Source: Lithospermum erythrorhizon
Taxonomy: Eukaryota; Streptophyta; Magnoliopsida; Boraginales; Boraginaceae
Direction of reading: 5' to 3'
NCBI GenBank assembly: GCA_019722365.1
Contig: JADFUC010000586.1
Coordinates: forward strand, 806,001-870,000
DNA: 64,000 bases
This document shows positions 45,858-60,029 of this stretch, in pieces. The notes under the pieces were generated by a model. It was given only the letters and a program-made list of their open reading frames with translations. It was not told where the DNA came from and did not search any database. Made by a program: the position numbers and the translations under genes. Position 1 is the stretch's first letter, and each line of letters starts with the position of its first letter.

Positions 45858-46098
45858 TACTCCGCTACATCCACAAAGATTGTCCACTTTTTATATAGTT
45901 GTAACTTTCAGCTTTAACTTTAAATATATTTATTTGTATTGTATAATATTTTATAAAAAATATACCAATGGAAAGAGTTTGAAATATATTTTTCATTGAT
46001 ATAGTTTAAATCAGAGTATTACTCTGATACAAAATAAAAAATATCTGCTGTCGAAGTTCAAGAGGTATTAACAAAAAGTCAAAAGTGGGATCTGCTGA
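45858..46098 (+). mobile_element. Stowaway-like MITE, family B copy 3
   Basis: The left end TACTCCGCTACATCCACAAA is followed by GATTGTCCACTTTTTATATA. The inner TTTGTATTGTATAATATTTT and CCAATGGAAAGAGTTTGAAA are nearly identical to copy 1 (25623-25872). The right end in reverse complement gives AGCAGATCCCACTTTTGAC. Confidence 0.75.
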
Positions 46099-49000
46099 CG
46101 TCTGTCGATTTCTCAAATATTTGATACATTTTTTATGTTTAATTCGAAATTATTCTAAAATTGTGTAAAAACTTACTCTTTTGAATTTTTTAATTAATAT
46201 TTTTATTTTTTGAAGGGATACTTTGATTACGAATAACTCTTTAAATATAAGATGAAAAATTTCGATAAAAATAAGTGATTAAATATTTTTTTTAAAGATA
46301 GATTAGTATCGATTTATAAGCACGACCAGTTACCTTTTTGTAAGATAATATTTTTTTTTCGGTGCTATTTTATTTTAATTATATTTTTATTAGTAATACT
46401 GCTTCAATACGCGTTCATTGAATATTTTTAATAAAATATTAAAACCTAACAATTGATATAGAGGAAGAATGATGATCAAGTGCTAATTTACTACTTAGCA
46501 TATTTAATAGTCTAAAAAAAATGTAGGAAGTTAATATGAAATGAAACTGCTAATAACATAGTAATGATGTGAGATATTGTCATATATTTAGTAGTAGTGG
46601 ATGGTTAACTTGTTAATTAGTGGGGTGAATAATTTGAAATTTTAAATTATAATAAATATATGAAAGTTAAATGCTTCCTTAAATTAATTAAATTTAAACC
46701 AAAAATATAACGTTTAAAGGGTACAAATGGTAAAATATTTTGGTGAAGCCTAATAACTAACCATGTCTAACATAATAGTATGAATTCGCAGGTATTAATA
46801 TATATTATTAATACATATTTAAAAAATAATAATAAGTTTTTATAAACTTAAATAATATATATCAATCGGTATGTAATAATATTTTTTAGTAAAACATTAA
46901 TGGTTTAATATTGACATCCAAATTATATTATTGAATAATAATCAATCAAATACAATTATGCTTGGCGATGAATGGTGGTTTAAAAGATGAAGATATTCGA
47001 TTTAAGCGTCTAAATATAACTTTCATCAAGCTAAGAAAGAAAAGAATTTTTTTACATGACAGTGTCGTATTAACATGTTAGACCTCACCGATTCTTATTA
47101 GCAGAGACATTATATATAATGATAATATTAGGGAAATGATTTGATATTCCTTGTATGTTTACTTTATGATTTTGTTACCACATAAAGTTGGAAGAGAATG
47201 AAAAAAAAATTGTTATATAGCATGACTATGTCAAATAGTTTGGGATATTTAATTGTGATTTGTACATGGAACCGGTGAAATAAATTTGTTAGGGAATCCT
47301 AATACTCGTATATGACTTTAATATTATTTGTTAACTAAAAGTAAGTATTTATGATTAACATCTTAACATATAAAATATGCCACATATTAATTTGTCATTT
47401 GCAAATTGTGCGATATCCACGAATGTGACATTCGTAATCGTATCGTCACGGGTGGCATTTGTAATCAGGATTAGAAGAAAGATATATATAAACTATACCA
47501 AATTTAAATGTCTATAGAGAGATACAAATATTACTTTAATAATTTGATGTCCTCTAACTAAATACACCAGCATATGATTATTTAACTAATATATATAATA
47601 AATAATAATAACAATAGTTCCACAGAATAAATAATAAACTAATATAGTGCAAAAGAATAAGATTATTTATTGCGCCAACTATAATAATAATAATAACAAT
47701 AGGTTTACATAAAATATATTATTATTTAACTGATTAATTCTGATAGAAGCTGTGAGTTGCTTGATTAAGATGTGAAATTATTAATTAAAAATAATATTTT
47801 CAAAACTTTTAGATTTTAGAGAGAAAGAATATTTAATAATATTAACAATGTGAAAATGGAAGAAACGGAAGAAAGCAATCGCTTATTTGCACTTTTATAT
47901 ATGTTATTGATTATTGATTATTACTATAATAGGTGTTAGTTAAATAATCATATTTTTTGTAGAATTATTATTATTATCTAGAAATATTTTTATTATTAAT
48001 ATTATTTAATTTAATTCCATGGGATATAATTTATATATTAGGATCTACAAAAATTTAAGTATACTTTTAAATCACATCTTAATTTAAGCAAGCATAAAGC
48101 AAATAATTCGATGATACTATATTGATGATCAATTAGTAATATATTTAGTCAGAATGACATCAAATTGTTAAAGTGATATTTGTATCTCTTAATGGACGTG
48201 TCTTAGTTTGGTATAATATCTCTCTATAGATATAAATGTTTTATAATTTTATATTATATTTAAAGAGTTATTTGTAATCAATGTATCCACTTCAAAAAAT
48301 AAAAATATTAAATTAGAAAGGAGAAACTCAAAGAAATGTAAGTTTTTACTAGTTTTAGAATGATTTCCAAATTAAGCATCAAAATGTATGATATTTGAAA
48401 AAATGGAATTAAATGCAAATGTATCATGGCGTCTCAGCTGCTTTGCTAGTATTTATAAATATGTTTTTGGTGATGATGTCAAATTATTATAGAAGTAAAT
48501 AAAAATTATTTTGTATGTTTTCTTGCTCAAACGAAACAAAGATCGAATAATTTATGTTTACACAACTATTTTGTGCAAACAGGAAAAGTTTTGGTCATAA
48601 TACATGTGTGACTCAATTGGTAACATTGTATTATAGTAACAATTTAATTATCATTTTTCCACATTTATTGCAGTATAATATCCAAATTAATGGAGACCGT
48701 TAACTCAGACATAGAAACGCGATTAAAGCCTACCTTTTAGACAAATTTGCTATTTTTATTAAATTTAATCTATGTTTGGGAAGAAAATTTGATGCAAGTT
48801 TGCAAAGAAAATGACCCATAATTAATTGATATAATATTTCTACTCCCATTGACTCCATCTTTTGTGTCTATTTTTTTTTTTTTAAATTAGCGATAAAGTA
48901 GTCTGGCTATTAAATTCTGGTCGAATATTGGTATTCTGAATGTCTGAGAAATTCAATACGTAAATCACTGCTTAAAGGCATCCCAAAGTAAGTCTTCTTA

Positions 49001-50470
49001 ATAAGAGCAGAATGAATATGTTAAACCCAGTTGAGCAGGCCATAACATAGCTTGAATCCTAGGGTATCGTCAGTATTTATTGAGTATCGGTTTTTGTGTC
49101 CATTTTATTGAACATCCATTAGCGAACCTATTAGACGATATGACGAAATAATTAACAAATGAAATTTGTCATATCCCTAGACGCACTATGTTACTTAAGA
49201 AAAATGTATTATTTCAAAATTTATTAGTGTCAATATATGATATTTACAAAAATTGAAGATACGACAAGAGTAAATAAGGTTCACTTAGCTAGGTTAGTTT
49301 GTTTGAGATTATTTTAATTTAGAGGTTATATAAATGGACAATTATTTTAATTGAATCATTATATAGAATGAACAAAATTATATTTGAGACCATATTCATT
49401 TAATATAATCACTTAATTAATTAAAGTAATAAAGAAACGTGAGGCTTAACAATACTACTTTGTTCTCAAAAGGATGGTTTAGGGGAATAGAGAAAAAAGA
49501 GGAAGCACAAAGGGGTGCTATTTTGGAATGTAGCTATTAAATCTATTCACATGGAAACAAAGCTGTCTATTTAGAGGTTTCTTTCTGTACTTTAGGTGGG
49601 GAATTATGCTCTCATTGACCCAACAAATAGTACCCCACCCAAAGGCCAAGGGCAACTTCCCTTAATCTTTGTCCTAATAGTCTCAAGACATATTTGGGCT
49701 CTGTATCCTTCATGGGTCCTACTCATATATAACGAACTGTCATGAACTACTCTGCAATTTGTAGTTCATCTATACAAAATGAATTCAAGTTCCTATTACT
49801 TTTAATACCTCTTATCTCTTTGCATGGGCATAATTACATAATAGTACAGAGGGTTCTTAGAGTAGTTTCTTTAAATTAACTATTGTTGCCTGGCATAAGT
49901 TAAATGTAAGTTAAGAATATAAGTTTTGACATGTCGGATTAATATTGAGAATAAAATTATTTTCTCCTATCTTAAATTGTAATGTACGGAGTACATGTTA
50001 TTTTGAGCACTTCTAGTTAGTGTCATTTTAATGAATATTTACGGGCAGCCAAAAAACATTAAAGCAAATTTAATGAAAATTGTCCATTATTGAGGGGTGT
50101 ATGTCTGTTCTATTATTATATTTTCTATACTCCGTATATCCCAATTCCCAACCATTATTTCATCAACTTGTCATTTATGCATTGAGCTATATATATAATA
50201 TCTTCCTACATTACTTTTGTCACCATTTGCAAAAGGTGAGTCATGCATGGAGCTACAGGCTCTGTATAAAAGTTTTTCATTTTAGTATCATTGAAGAAAT
50301 CCAATCATAAAATTAAACCCCGTGATATAAAATTATTATTGATACTGATAATAATTGAAGCTCTTTGTTTGCAATTCATATTCTATGAGAAAAGCCAAAA
50401 GACTTTGGAATGTGATGGAAAGATTTAGTAGTGAATAAAGCGCATAGACAAAGCAAGGAGAGATGAATTT
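46099..50470. other. Long gene-free AT-rich stretch
   Basis: 4.4 kb without a recognisable gene. It includes AT- and AAT-rich low-complexity parts (about 46790-46870, 47580-47720 and 47950-48010). A less AT-rich part at 49560-49750 has no open frame of note. Confidence 0.6.
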
Positions 50471-50479
50471 GCTAGCTAA

Positions 50480-50715
50480 AAGTGTGAAACCGCCACACTA
50501 GCGTTTTCGAAGCCCTTCCCCGAGATAACACCTGGCGATGCTGAATCGCGGAGCATGCTTTCAACTCCACAGACGGTTCTTTAAACCACTTTAATATTTA
50601 GGATTCTACCACTCTCGCGCTACTCGAACCCACACCGCATGAAGAGGCTGTAGGCCGGCATTTCAAAGACTCTCACTGCTTACTGGGGCTGAAATGCTTC
50701 GTATGACGATTCTTA
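50480..50715 (-). repeat. GC-rich island, possibly SINE-related
   Basis: About 235 bp at near-even base composition. The minus strand contains GTGTGGGTTCGAGTAGC, a B-box-like sequence, preceded by AGCCTCTTCATGC. No open frame longer than a few dozen codons and no second copy in the window. Confidence 0.3.
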
Positions 50716-53700
50716 ATCTATACCATATATAATGCCTCGTGCTTAAATCACACGTCATTTACGCCATACTTTTAGAATCCATCTAAAATACCCTCATTCT
50801 AACAAAAAAACAACAACTACTCAAAAATCCATTCCATTTTATATACTAATTATTCAAAATAACAACCACTAAAAAAAAAACTACTATTCAAAATTCATTT
50901 CTCACTCTTTATCCATATTTAATATTTTATGAAGCGACATAAACATGAACACAACTATCAATTCATTTATGAGACTGTCAATGATGGGATACAATGAATT
51001 CGTATTACAATAAGGTAAAAGTGAGCAACCATCACATATCAATAAATTTTGATAATCATTTATTTATTTTTAAGTTATTATTCCTTTCATAAACTGAATA
51101 TATTATATTAGCAATTTTAAATTTTTTTTATTAGAAATTACGATTGAATTGACACTCCGCCAAATCAAAATCGATAAATTTGTTACATGTTGTATATATG
51201 GTCATTCAAATTAAACAAATTATGAATTATTTTATATTAAAATATGAAAATCACATGAAATTAATTAGTAATAATAATATTATATTTAATAGAACATGAG
51301 AAAAGTGTGGGAATTACTCCCATCATCTTTTCTTACCTTCGAATAAGATATGAAGAAACCCCCACAGTATTTTCCACTAACTCTCTCTGGGCATGCCTGT
51401 GATCTTCATTCCGTCATACTCCCATAAGCAAAATTAACTTTGACATCCATATACATATCCCTTTTTCTTGTGGTAGAAGAACTAATTAATTACTACAACT
51501 TTATAGATCTTTTCCTTTTACCATTTATACTCAACCTCATGTTGTACATTTAATTCAACTAACTTTTAAATTATAAAATTAGTTATTTTAATTCATTTTT
51601 TAATAAATATTAAGTTAATATCATTAATTTGTTTTCAATCATATTTTCACAATTATTTTATTATTTTTTTATAGTATAATTAAATAATTATCAGGTTCAA
51701 AATTTTTCCTAAAAAATATCAATTATATTTAACTTTAGGGATCACATTGTAGAAGAGTAGGCATGCTCGTACTCATGACATTTAGGTTGATAGGCTAAAT
51801 CAAGAAAGTTAGTGGCAAATCTGAACTTTTTAGTAACTTATCAAGTTCATCATCATTATCAAGCACGGTAGAAGTAAATAATAAAGTTAATTATCATTCC
51901 TAATTAATTACTCCATTAATGTCCAATCTCACCATGCATGGTCAAGGAATTTGAGATGACTTTAAAGTCAGTGAATTAGATTCACAAGCCACATAACCAT
52001 TGTCTAATCAAGATTTAACATTACTACGAAAAGGGCCCCTGATTTATTGCTTCATCAAGTCAAACATAAAACATTTTCACCATGTAGTAGATGGTTAGCG
52101 AATCTTCATCTTCTATTTGACCAAATAAAAGTACATAGTTTCATGCCGACATGACAAATAAAATACTTATCAAATTGAGAGTTTGAGACATAGATTTTCA
52201 ACTTCCAATCTTAAATGATGTATTATCATACCCCTATAATTCAATTTAATTACTCCAGCCATGTTTCTTTTATGATCACAACTCCCTTCATCTTGAAATA
52301 GTAAATTGTTTATAAATAGTTAATTTTTTGTTATTTTTAAGTGGTCGTTTTCTTTTTTACTAACCTTTTATATTTGTCATAAATGTACTACATTGTGATT
52401 GGTTGAAAAATTATTGATCTCTTACTAAAAATGAAAAATTCGCATGATTGTAGTTATAAGAGATCCCAAAATTATGACTGGATATAAACATATCGGTAAT
52501 AGTGTTGTGAATGGATCAATGTAACCAATACCAATTTGGTATCCAATTCGAAATATTCGATTCGATAATACATCTGAAGGCTTATCAATTTGAAAATAAG
52601 TATCACTTTATACTCGATAACATGTCTAACATATTAATTCAAACCAACTCGACTAATTAAATACTCGGTAAAGTTTTAAAAATACATACGGAATAATATA
52701 TACGGAGTATATTTCAAAAAGTTAATAAATTTATCAACTAATATTGTGAACGTAATCTGCCAATAACCCGATACTCGCTCACCCTAAAATACTCGACTTG
52801 AAAAAATTAATTGAATCGGATTCGAGTAATATTTACAGTATTATTTTAATATCCAAAACAACCATACATATAATTAGTCTACAAACCAATTAACCTGGTA
52901 TTGGTCGAACTCGATTAGTTTATAAATTGAAGGTTTCTTCTACGTACTCAATCAGCGGTGTGACAACTTCTCTGGCTTTACAGAAATAGTGATGTCAAGT
53001 CAATGAGCTCCAAGCTACGACCAATCATTTAACATTTACTAAAATATTTTTCCACTTCCAGAATTTGTCCTGTTACATCAAACTCAGAGCTCTGGAGAAA
53101 GGCTGAGAGAAGCCATAGCCATTAGCCAGCGTAGGTACTTTCAGCTCCTTCTTTGTATTATTCCAAGCTTTCACTAGATCGTACGCCCTTTTTTATTTGT
53201 TTCTTTTGCTGTTATGATTCCTTTGAGAATCTAGTGAATACTTTATCATTTATGATAACCATATTGGTTACTTTGCTATTCTCAATTTATTTTGTGTATC
53301 AATAATTGATTAATTATTAATTATTACATCCGTTTCTATTTATTCTTGGATTGCTTTTACAATAAAAAGTATATAATTTATACAATCTATTAATTGTGGG
53401 CAATTTTTAAGAAGATATAAAAAACTATCAACTACTTAAAAAATATTAAGACAAACAAACTTCAATGCAAAAAGCTATATCGGGATAAACGAAAACAATC
53501 ACTTATAAACAAATAAATTTTGTACGATCATTTAAATAGTGCATGAGTAATAAGGTTAGTCTATCATTGATTTTTGGAAAAAATTCATAAAATTATTTTC
53601 TTTTCATTTTCTCATAATATAGCTAAAACTAATTGAAGGTCATAGCTTGACATGAAAAATCGTATATGAATTAATTAAATTGGTGATATTAATTTATAAT

Positions 53701-53719
53701 TTACTTGTAGTATTTTAAA
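50716..53719. other. Gene-free stretch
   Basis: AT-rich, with TCGATT/ACTCG motif-rich repeat-like DNA at about 52500-52920 similar in style to 9545-10200. A mixed-composition part at 53080-53220 contains CAG-CGTAGGTAC and could be a non-coding exon edge, but nothing supports it further. Confidence 0.45.
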
Positions 53720-54804
53720 GGCTTAATTTCATCTGTATACTCGTTTTGCCAACCTTTCAAATAAAAAGATTCGAACTTCTCAATCTTTCAAGTAGACATT
53801 TGTGGTGCATTTTTGGCACCTGAATTTTTCAAAATCATGGCACTTGTACTTTTCGAAGACCAAATCAAGTATTAGAAGGACAATTTATTCAAATAACATC
53901 CAAATAACTCCCCACCATATCTAACTCAACCACATATCATTTTTGAACCACCCATTTTATTTGACGGCACCCGAACTTTTCTTACGGTACCGAACTTTAT
54001 ATGACGATGAACTCAACTTTCTTGTTCAACAGCCTGACACTGTGGTGCTCGTAGCCCAAACTTAACTCCATTTTTCATTTACCTTGTAAATTTTTTCTTG
54101 ACCTCAACTTCACATCCTCTGCTCGAATTCTTCTATTCCTTTGGATTACTGTACAAGATCTCCCCCGACCTTTTTTCTACTCTAGTCTCTCGACTTCTGC
54201 CCATATGATCTTCCCCTTTCCTCGATTCTCAGGATCATCCTCGTAGCCTGAAACGATAACGAACTCTGATCACGCACACGAATGGAAGGCCTTGCGACCT
54301 TTTTTCTCCGGATCTTCTTTCTTCTTTCTCCGGGAGGTCCAAGCAATACAAAGTGAGAAATTTGTAAAATATACCTCGATAGTCTAGTTTTGAATTTGAC
54401 AAGTTGAATTTAGCGATAGTATTAACATAATTTTTTTGGTTATTAGAATAAAGTTAAGTGTATTTGTAAGGAATTGACATGCATGAAAGAAAAACATAAC
54501 TTTAAAATGAAAAACACTTAAAAATGTTCAAGTGCCATATAAAAAGTTCAAAAGAGAAAAGTTCAAAAGACTAAATAAGGAGTGAAGAAAAGAATCGATA
54601 CATATTTAAGTTACATATGGGAAAGATATTTTAATGGTTAGACTAAACTATCCTTCTAAATTGATCGTCTTCTAAAAGTACAAAAAAGCCAAGGATTTTA
54701 TAAAGTTCAAAGAGCAAAACAACTATTGTGCTTACTTGAGCGGCCGGTGTTTTTAAGCCATTATTCTAAATAAAAAGATCAAAAGGCTGTATTTAAATTA
54801 AACC
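53720..54804. mobile_element. Non-autonomous Mutator-type element with perfect 9-bp TSD
   Basis: A 1,085-bp element with extended imperfect TIRs. The left terminus GGCTTAATTTCATCTGTATA pairs with the right terminus, GGTTTAATTTAAATACAGCC in reverse complement. Matching inner blocks include TTGTACTTTTCGAAGACCAA against TTGTACTTTTAGAAGACGAT. The flanks are the identical 9-bp TATTTTAAA at 53711-53719 and 54805-54813. The 9-bp duplication and long TIRs fit Mutator-like elements. The centre (54000-54350) is GC-richer and could be captured host DNA, but no protein frame is recognisable. Confidence 0.8.
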
Positions 54805-54875
54805 TATTTTAAAAAAGTTGAGTCTACTTTTATTTTCTTTGATTAAGAGTTCAGAGTAAATTGTAAGGTTTATCA

Positions 54876-55165
54876 TACCTCCCAATCCTTAATATTATGT
54901 TTCGCTTTTAATTGGCCATTTTATTCATAATAATATTTAACCTATTTTACACCATATGTTTCAAATATACCCTTAATTAATGAAATCAAATATTTTCCAT
55001 AAGTTAATAAAGTTTTTAGTTTTAAGATAATCATTTACTCCCTTCCACTATAAAAGGTAAATTATAAAATAAAAAGGAACTTTTGGATCATTAATTAATA
55101 TTAAATGAAGACTAAAATAGTCAAATATAGACTATCTTAAAATAAGAAAAATAATATAAGTGACT
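54876..55165. repeat. Dispersed repeat family D, copy 2
   Basis: Collinear with 15978-16275 (ACCTATTTTACACCATAT, TTAATTAATGAAATCAAATA, GGATCATTAATTAATATTAA and GACTATCTTAAAATAAG). It lies 70 bp right of the Mutator-type element. Confidence 0.5.
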
Positions 55166-55189
55166 TATCCTTCCAATTTGCTGTGTCAG

Positions 55190-55745
55190 TGTTTCGCTTT
55201 CTTCTTTCACATTACTAATTACTATATTATTTTATTATAATAGTTTCATTTAAAGCGAAAAATACAAGCTTCTAACTTTAAAAAGCACTTAATGACAAAA
55301 CTAGATTAAAACGAAGTGGACAACTCAAAAATAAAAATAAGGGGGAGCCAAATTTGGGAAACAAAAGACTACCGAGTGTTAAAAAGCTTAAAAATTGAAA
55401 ATTTACGTTTATGCCATGACTAGAACAATGCAACTCTCCATGTGCTACCTAACCATCTGAGCGAAGACTATGTTTTTTAATGAGAACATATATTCAAAAA
55501 GTAAAATTCTAGGGGGTCCCACCTGCCCCCACCAGTTCCGCCCGACTCTGTGAGTAACACAATACTAATAAGCTTCTAATTTCATTTAAATTTTTATAAC
55601 AATTCAAATATACAAGCTTTATTTACTCTTATATTACGCAAGAATAGCTTTTGCCACTTCTTCTTATATTTATTAATTACCATATGCTCATTGTCAACAT
55701 CTTGATCCAATTATATAAAAAATATTATTCAACATTTTTACCGAC
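55190..55745. repeat. Dispersed repeat family F, copy 1
   Basis: Shares ATTACTAATTACTATATTA near 55211 and TCCAATTATATAAAAA near 55705, with ACATTTTTACCGACA after it, with the sequence at 63740-64000 (ATTACTAATTACTATATTAC and TCCAATTATATAAAAACTCA). The spacing between the shared blocks differs, so the copies are rearranged. Confidence 0.4.
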
Positions 55746-56392
55746 ATATAAAAGTGTTTGATATGATACTGTCTTTGACTTTTTTATTTTTATCATAAAA
55801 ATAAGTAGATTCCATTTTAATGCAATGAATTAGTCTATTCACACTAAATTTTTTTGTATGATAATTATTCAATTATAAATTGAAAAACAAATTTTTTAAT
55901 TCAAAAAATTACTATTAAAGAATATATATCTAAATTGTTATGTGATATTTTGTATTATATTTCAACAATTGAAATAAAAAATATCATGTTACATATCTAA
56001 TACCTCTTCACGCATTAAATGTTAAATCTAATTTTTTTTTTGTATAATATTTGGTGAAATGATCAAATAATAATCATTTCAATGTACTTTTGATACTGAC
56101 ATTAAATTATTCAACTAAAACTATGCTTATCGATGAAGTAAAAGTTTGTCAATTTGGATCACTTAAATCAAGCATGATAATCATTTAGTATTTGTTTGCG
56201 AGAATAGATTTTAATATTTTATTTCAGAAATTTAATTTTTTATTATAATATATATAACATGTTAGTTTGTATGCTTAAATAAAAATATCTTTATCTATAA
56301 GCTATAGATGCAATAATTAATTAGATTTGAATTCAATATATGAAAAAAAAAATTTAAAAATTCAATCATCACTATTTAATATTGATTAGTAA
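55746..56392. other. Gene-free AT-rich stretch
   Basis: No recognisable gene or element between repeat F and the family A MITE. Confidence 0.6.
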
Positions 56393-56650
56393 TTACTCCC
56401 TCCATTTTTTAGTTGTCGTTTTAACCATTTGCACATAGATTAAAAAAAAGGAAATGTCAAAAAGTCAAGATTGAAAATATAAACGACAATCAATTAAAAT
56501 ACACAACATTTTTGATTGTTAATTTCAAGAGAAAAATAGTCAAAGTGCATTGAAAAATATTAAAAATGCTATTTATTATGTTAAAACGGTAACTATTTTC
56601 AAAATCTCTTTGACTAAAACGATAACTAAAAACCTGGGAGAGAAAGAGTA
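56393..56650 (+). mobile_element. Stowaway-like MITE, family A copy 3
   Basis: The left end TACTCCCTCCATTTTTTAGT (then TGTCGTTTTAACC) and the right end in reverse complement TACTCTTTCTCTCCCAGGTT (then TTTTAGTTATCGTTTTAG) form clear TIRs with TA at both edges. The closest relative in the window is 24647-24905. Confidence 0.8.
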
Positions 56651-59600
56651 ACCAAATAAGAAAGATATTGTCATAATAATACTTATATTAGTTTTCACTC
56701 TATATGAAATATATCTATCGATATTATATCTAAAAAATACATGCATGAATATGTATATTATAGGTATAATGTGCATTCTTTTATTAAACCTCAAAACGAA
56801 GAAGATTATGAAATAAATTTTTTAAATCTATTATTAAAATTATATTATTAAAAATTATGGGGTGGATTATATGCTGGGTGAACAAAATGAATTATAATAT
56901 AAATGAAAAGTATAGTTTATAAATTTAAGTAAATAGTTAATTACTTATTTATTATCTCGCTTAAATATTTCAATCATAAATACTTATACGCACGAGACGA
57001 TATTTTTACTGCATATGGCTGCGAGAGTATTATTTTTCTTTATACTATCATATCTTTTCAACATGTCCCCTCATTAGTATCTTTTTAACCTGCCCATTTA
57101 CTCTTGATTGAAAAGATAACGATAGTGTAAGGAGCAAGTTGAAAAAATAGATATATAATTAAATGAATAATTTGAAAAGATAAAAATATGAGGAGACAGG
57201 TTGAAAATATCATAACAATATAGGGCACAGATGAAAATAGGCCATACAAAAACGATACTCCATAAAACTTTAGTACGGAGTACTTTATTTTCTTTTACTT
57301 ATTATATGTTGGAGATGTTTTATGACAAATGAATGTGTGTGCACTCTCTTGCCTAGCCTGCTCCTTAATTTAGATCATTCCACTACGTAATTGAAATGGT
57401 ATGGGGAGAAGTGATGTGGCTTAAAATAAGGAAACTGCAATTTAATGAAGGCAGCAATGCCAGCAAAAGTAGAGCAATGATTTAGGATTACATAATGGTA
57501 CAAAATCCATGATTAGTTGAGGCAAACTTGATTGAATGATTGAAATGTTTGATCAATTACTTCTTACTGTTGTTCATGCTTTGGAGCTTTCAAGTGGTAC
57601 AAAACTACAAATGGACAAATGTAAAAGAAAGGGGTAAATAAATAGCTTCACATTAGAGTAGACTAGCTTGTATTACTTGTAACTATCAACATAATTGCAA
57701 TTTACACTAGGTCAATAAAGGAGTTGAATTGTGATATTGTTGGGTTCGACTCGATTTAACATTAAACTTTATATATAAATGAGGTTGGACTCGATTTGAT
57801 CCTATTACAAAAAAGACATCGTCTCATTTGGAGCTCGACTACTTGATTGTTGTCTTTGCTTGTGAACCACGTACTATAAATTTTAGTGATTTAATCCGAA
57901 CTCAAACTTCAATTATCAAGATCTTTTATGTATCCTAAACTTGAACATGGATCCTAGTACCTCACCCAGCAATCCTTCCTGCAACATAACTACTATTCAT
58001 CATGATTAGCATATAGGCACCCATAAAAATACAAAATATACTCCTATTAAATTTAGTAATGAAAAGCTGCATGAATGGAGAAATAGACAATCTGCCAAAG
58101 TACCAATCAATGAAGGAGGGGGAGCAACAATCTTACACATTTCTTGTCAAAGAATAAGGCCAAAGTCAGGTAGTTACAGAGGCGAAATAAAAACAAAGTG
58201 AAAATGAAAAATAAATAGTCATTTCATCTCGAGCCTTGCAACTTGGAATCTCGTCTAATTCGCTTTTGTTTGTTTCTCTAAATTTTTATCTTTATCAATC
58301 CAGGCCATATCTTATCATTGGCGACCTTATGCATGAAAACAAATTTAATTTTTATCATAATTATTTTCATATTTAAAATTTTAATATAACATAATGTAAG
58401 TATGTTTTTACTTTTAAATTGATGAAATAAATCAAATTTAATTTCTCATTAGACTATCAAACTTTTTACCTTGTTTAGGCAAGAATATCTTTAAAGATAT
58501 TGAGACATGTTGAATAAGTATTTGACGTACTATCTAATATGAAATAATAAAAATTATTTGATAAAAATTTATGACTGTATCAATTAAATACACCATTGAT
58601 TTTTGAGTAATAAAACAAATCTTGATTGATTTTTCATTTTTCTTTTGATGAACCTGAAACAAAATTAAATTGATTATTTGTTTGAAAATATTTTATAATT
58701 AAATTGAGATGGAATAAATATTAATTTATACACAAATCGAAACACTTGAATTTAATTGGGTCCCGTTTTAAATTCCAATATTATTGCCAACCTCCTTATA
58801 TTTCCCTACCCTACTGTCCTACACCAATGCCATGACTAAGGTCTTTAAATTCCATTTCATCACATGACGGTCCATGTGATCCCCATCCAATAATATATTT
58901 CATCCCCAACACCTTCCCTATTTATTGCCAAATTATTGATTAGGACATTCCATGATTTGCCATTATTTGGTAATTGATTTGATTGGAGTACATAATTTCC
59001 ATTTTCAACTGCAATTTACCCACATCGCAAGCAATATTAAGGCCACCTCACTGTAATTAACGGCTCAAATTCCCCGCATGATACGCTTGATCCTCGGGTT
59101 ATACAGAACGAGCCTCAAATGACCGACCACTTCAAAGAGTTCCACAATTTATCTCCTCTATAATGCAAGCACTTATAGCTTATTAGTTTCACGATCATTC
59201 CCTGATCGTGTACTTGATATGAAGCGATTCATCACCATTGTCTTTATAATGTAGTAATCTATCAACCCCTCTTGTTTCAATCTATTAATCTTGTATTAAT
59301 GTGGAACTATTCATCACTTAATAATACCTCCTGTAATTATATATATTACTTTTACAAATCTTTCGATTTCCCAGATATTTTTTGTAACATCATAGATTCT
59401 TAACACTATATATCTTATGTGCCTGAAGTTTTTACGACACATGTGAACGATTACAAACATTACAAAAAACTCACTACTCTTGTGTAAATTGGGGGTGGAC
59501 AGTCATCTTCAAATATATGAACAATGAGATTCAAATACAAGGGTTAATGGGGCGGAAAGTTGTGAGACCCATCTCATCTTTTCATCTCTAGAACACAATA

Positions 59601-60025
59601 AGATCTTGGTGTATCAGTGTATGTCCCTCTACATATATGGATTACAAATGACATTATAAAATAACTCAGTAATAATGATATATTCTCATGAATATAACGA
59701 ACTCTTATCATCACAAATGATGAAAGAACAAGACTAGCTAGAGACACCACATGCAAGACATCAGAAACATGGCAACTGAGGCAATTTGCCAAAAAGAACG
59801 GAACAATAATGGGACATGCCAAAACAAAAGATTATTGAACACAACACTAAGTGAAATAAAATGAAAAATCTCATCATATAAGAAGAGGAGGGGTAGTGAT
59901 GGAGGGTGAGACGTAGAGGTTTCGTATTTTTTCAAAAACATAAGAGTATATTATTGAAAAATATTTTTTTTAGTACTCCATCAGTATTTCTTTTTTTCAT
60001 TCTTTCATCACTTACATAAAAATTT
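56651..60025. other. Long gene-free AT-rich stretch
   Basis: 3.4 kb with no recognisable gene. Short frames near 59574-59941 on the minus strand are unrecognised and overlap one another. The part at 58750-58920 is less AT-rich but has no coding frame. Confidence 0.55.
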
Positions 60026-60029
60026 TGGT

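Noticed and set aside
48610..48640. tRNA A-box-like ACTCAATTGGTAACATTG
   Set aside because: No B box follows at a fitting distance on the plus strand.
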